Source of the DNA: Alloacidobacterium sp963823845
Lineage (GTDB): Bacteria > Acidobacteriota > Terriglobia > Terriglobales > Acidobacteriaceae
Reading direction: 5' to 3'
Length of the DNA stretch: 64,000 bases
Assembly: GCA_963823845.1 (NCBI GenBank)
Contig: CAWGND010000011.1
Location: 620,001 to 684,000, forward strand
Position numbers and translations under genes: made by a program. Below are positions 62,045-64,000 of the stretch, one piece after another. Below the pieces are notes generated by a model, which ran no database searches, had not been told where the DNA came from, and was given only the letters and a program-made list of their open reading frames with translations. Numbering within the stretch: the first letter of the stretch is position 1; every line of letters begins with the position of its first letter.

Positions 62045-62869
62045 CTATCGAGCGACAGGCGGCGAGGATTGTGACAGGCCTTCGAGACCTTGTGCGGTTT
62101 CTGAGTAATATTTCAGCGTCACTTTTCTTCCTGTTGCGTCGAAGGCAGGCGTTCGCGCGATTCCCATCTTGTGGGCTACAAAGCTGGCGGTCGTCTGCAA
62201 TACACCCAATCCATATTTCATGCTGCGCCTGAAGTTGATAGAAGATGCTTCCTTAAAGTATTTCGTTGGGCAGGAGATCTCACCGATCCGAAAGCCGAAC
62301 ATCACGGCCTGGGCAATCATCTGGTTGTCGAATACAAAGTCATCGGAATTCTCCAGTAGAGGAAGCGCCTGTAACAGCTCCCGCGAGAAGGCTCTGTAGC
62401 CCGTGTGATATTCGGAGAGCTTTACTCCAAGAAACAGATTTTGAAATCCAGTCAGCAGCCGATTGAAGATGTATTTATAGACCGGCATGCCGCCTTTGAG
62501 GGCGCCGCCGCCCAGAATGCGCGAGGCCAGAACCATATCGTACACATCGCTGGCAACCATGGCCGCCATGGCCGATACGAGTTTTGGCTCGTATTGGTAG
62601 TCAGCATGGACCATCACCACAATGTCCGCATCTGCAGCAAGGGCCTCCCGGTAGCATGTCTGCTGGTTGCGCCCGTACCCGTAGTTTGCATCGTGAATAA
62701 AAGTGCGCACGCCGAGTCTTTCCGACAGCAGAGCAGTTTCATCGGTGCTCGCGTCATCGACAAGAATCTTGATGTCAACCTCATCCGGAAGTTCCCGCAC
62801 AGTTTTTTCCAGGGTTCTTTCAGCGTTAAATGCTGGCATAACCACAGCGACGCGCTTTCCGTTGATCAT
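62045..62869 (-). CDS. Family 2 glycosyltransferase (dolichol-phosphate mannosyltransferase-like)
   Basis: A 274-residue GT-A enzyme: VAVVMPAFNAERTLEKTVRE, the nucleotide-sugar site ILVDDASTDET, the DxD-like VMVHADYQYEP and the later KLSEYHTGYRAFSREL. It probably transfers a sugar from a nucleotide donor to a lipid carrier or cell-surface glycan. There are no strong membrane helices. It is 5 bp downstream of the membrane protein gene that runs off the window, so the two likely cooperate, for instance as lipid-linked sugar donor and acceptor. Confidence 0.87.
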   Translation of the reverse strand: MINGKRVAVVMPAFNAERTLEKTVRELPDEVDIKILVDDASTDETALLSERLGVRTFIHDANYGYGRNQQTCYREALAADADIVVMVHADYQYEPKLVSAMAAMVASDVYDMVLASRILGGGALKGGMPVYKYIFNRLLTGFQNLFLGVKLSEYHTGYRAFSRELLQALPLLENSDDFVFDNQMIAQAVMFGFRIGEISCPTKYFKEASSINFRRSMKYGLGVLQTTASFVAHKMGIARTPAFDATGRKVTLKYYSETAQGLEGLSQSSPPVAR

Positions 62870-62874
62870 AAGAA

Positions 62875-64000
62875 TCAGCCTCCTTGCTGGGCTTTCCTTT
62901 CACTTTTCCTGATCGATATGGAACTCACCGTAGGGGCGGCGGTTACACTTCCGGGCAACGGATAAGGGGCAATCCCTGCCGGTTGCAAGTCTGGCTGCAC
63001 CAGCCAGACCTTTCGGTCTTTGTAGTAATGAATCAGTTCGAGATTATTGGCGTCATCCATCTCACGCGCCCAGATCACCTTGGAGTTATCGATGTCGGCA
63101 GCGTTGTAGACCCACTCGTCCAGCGGCTCATGTTGGGGAGAATATCGGACGATGACGAGTTGTTTTCCGGGTGAACGCTCAAGTTCGCTCTGGATCTGAG
63201 CACGCGCAGCACCGAAATTGAGTGGACCGTACCATGCGGTACTCCATGAGGAAGGAGGCCATTCGACAATATTGAAGTTAATCGAGGCGGCAAATAGACG
63301 CAGCGCGCCCAGTGCAAAGCAGACCGTTACGATGAGTCGTACCAGTCCCGTTCCGACTGGCTGGCCACCCGGCTTCCAAACTCGCAGGTGCCGCATAGCC
63401 TGCAAACCAATCGCATAGAACGCCGCCGTGAAGGGCGCCAGATAATGCGGAATGAGGAATATCTCGATGAGCATTCCCGCCATCAAGACGAGAATAGATA
63501 TAAGCAGGAAACGAATACGACGATCTGCGATTACACGCCTCATCATAATGAGCGGGGGCAATAATGCTATTCCGGAAAAAAAGATCACCCCCATGGCAGC
63601 TTTGACGACTGTCACAGGCAGGAACCATTTGAGGCTGTGGATTTTCTCGAAAGCTCTTAGCTCATTGTGGCGGTAGAAGTCGTACATGACCTGGTGCCGA
63701 TAAACTGGCTCAGGGCGTGGCGACTGCCAGACATAGTAGGGTGCGATGGCATAGGTGGCACGATTTACCTTGTAGGGTGGAGTAAGCGGGCTTCCGAAGG
63801 CGCGGTAGTTGTAGTACCCCATCCACACGCCTGCGGCCACCATCAGCACGAGCGGGATCGCAAAACAGCGGAGAAGAACATACATCGATGGCTTGTTCTT
63901 TCCAAAAAGAATCCACCTTCCGAAGACAACAGCTACTGGTATGCAAAGAAGCGCACCTTCATATTCGCGGCTGTTAGCGAGCAGTATGGTGCCCACCGCA
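62875..64000 (-). CDS. Multipass membrane protein, probable glycosyltransferase (5' end off window)
   Basis: The frame is open to the right edge, so the N-terminus is missing. The visible 375 residues have about six membrane segments (FAIPLVLMVAAGVWMGYY, VKAAMGVIFFSGIALLPPLI, FLLISILVLMAGMLIEIFLI, LVRLIVTVCFALGALRLF). The visible start (LLANSREYEGALLCIPVAV) is typical of the middle of PMT/ArnT-like membrane glycosyltransferases. A soluble C-terminal domain follows. The catalytic aspartate region would be upstream, outside the window, so the assignment is tentative. Confidence 0.7.
   Translation of the reverse strand, partial: AVGTILLANSREYEGALLCIPVAVVFGRWILFGKNKPSMYVLLRCFAIPLVLMVAAGVWMGYYNYRAFGSPLTPPYKVNRATYAIAPYYVWQSPRPEPVYRHQVMYDFYRHNELRAFEKIHSLKWFLPVTVVKAAMGVIFFSGIALLPPLIMMRRVIADRRIRFLLISILVLMAGMLIEIFLIPHYLAPFTAAFYAIGLQAMRHLRVWKPGGQPVGTGLVRLIVTVCFALGALRLFAASINFNIVEWPPSSWSTAWYGPLNFGAARAQIQSELERSPGKQLVIVRYSPQHEPLDEWVYNAADIDNSKVIWAREMDDANNLELIHYYKDRKVWLVQPDLQPAGIAPYPLPGSVTAAPTVSSISIRKSERKAQQGG

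Overview
The window looks like chromosome from an acidobacterium (Acidobacteriota, probably class Terriglobia). The call rests on a PadR-type regulator directly followed by a giant MacB-like permease of the acidobacterial duplicated orphan permease type, on secreted VCBS/FG-GAP plus ASPIC/UnbV proteins, on many secreted glycoside hydrolases and peptidases, and on GC-rich coding sequence. No rRNA, tRNA, CRISPR array, phage or insertion sequence was recognised.

Layout. 1-4904 (minus): two overlapping genes for secreted beta-propeller proteins; the first runs off the left edge. 5410-11628 (plus): a compact transport cluster of an outer-membrane porin, an ABC importer (permease, ATPase, second permease, cysteine-bearing solute-binding protein), a Tat-signal MerP-like metal-binding protein and a DUF169 protein, preceded by a leader that can fold into nested stems. 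I regard this as the best candidate for an undescribed system; its substrate is unknown. 11709-23378: sugar catabolism, with tagaturonate epimerase behind a FadR-type operator, GH18, GH9, an AhpD-like protein, an amidohydrolase, a phosphodiesterase, GlcNAc kinase and NagA. 23454-29524: housekeeping run nfo-leuS-membrane protein-guaA. 29525-30388: gene-free stretch with two C-rich direct repeats, a foldable RNA-like segment and a terminator. 30389-42370: GH27, ispD, ispF, M14 peptidase, gltX, a DsbD-N protein with a TlpA-like thioredoxin, kdsD, def, an orphan GvpL/F-family gene, pgsA. 42460-46341: secreted protein, padR and ADOP, all with broken frames. 46400-57728: gdhA, trpE, cupin, desaturase, GH172, thioredoxin, TMEM175 channel, GntR-SPFH operon, small proteins. 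56343-59756 (minus): haem operon hemE-hemH-hemG. 59807-64000 (minus): S9 peptidase, GT2 glycosyltransferase and a multipass membrane protein cut by the right edge.

Genes that work together: porin plus ABC importer plus metal-binding protein; GH18/GH9 with GlcNAc kinase and NagA for chitin-like substrates; hemE, hemH and hemG as consecutive late haem steps; GntR regulator controlling its own promoter and the downstream SPFH gene. Nine single- or two-base reading-frame breaks lie between about 43.1 and 57.1 kb and none was seen elsewhere. They affect conserved genes whose frames are otherwise open, so sequence or assembly error is a serious alternative to real gene decay.
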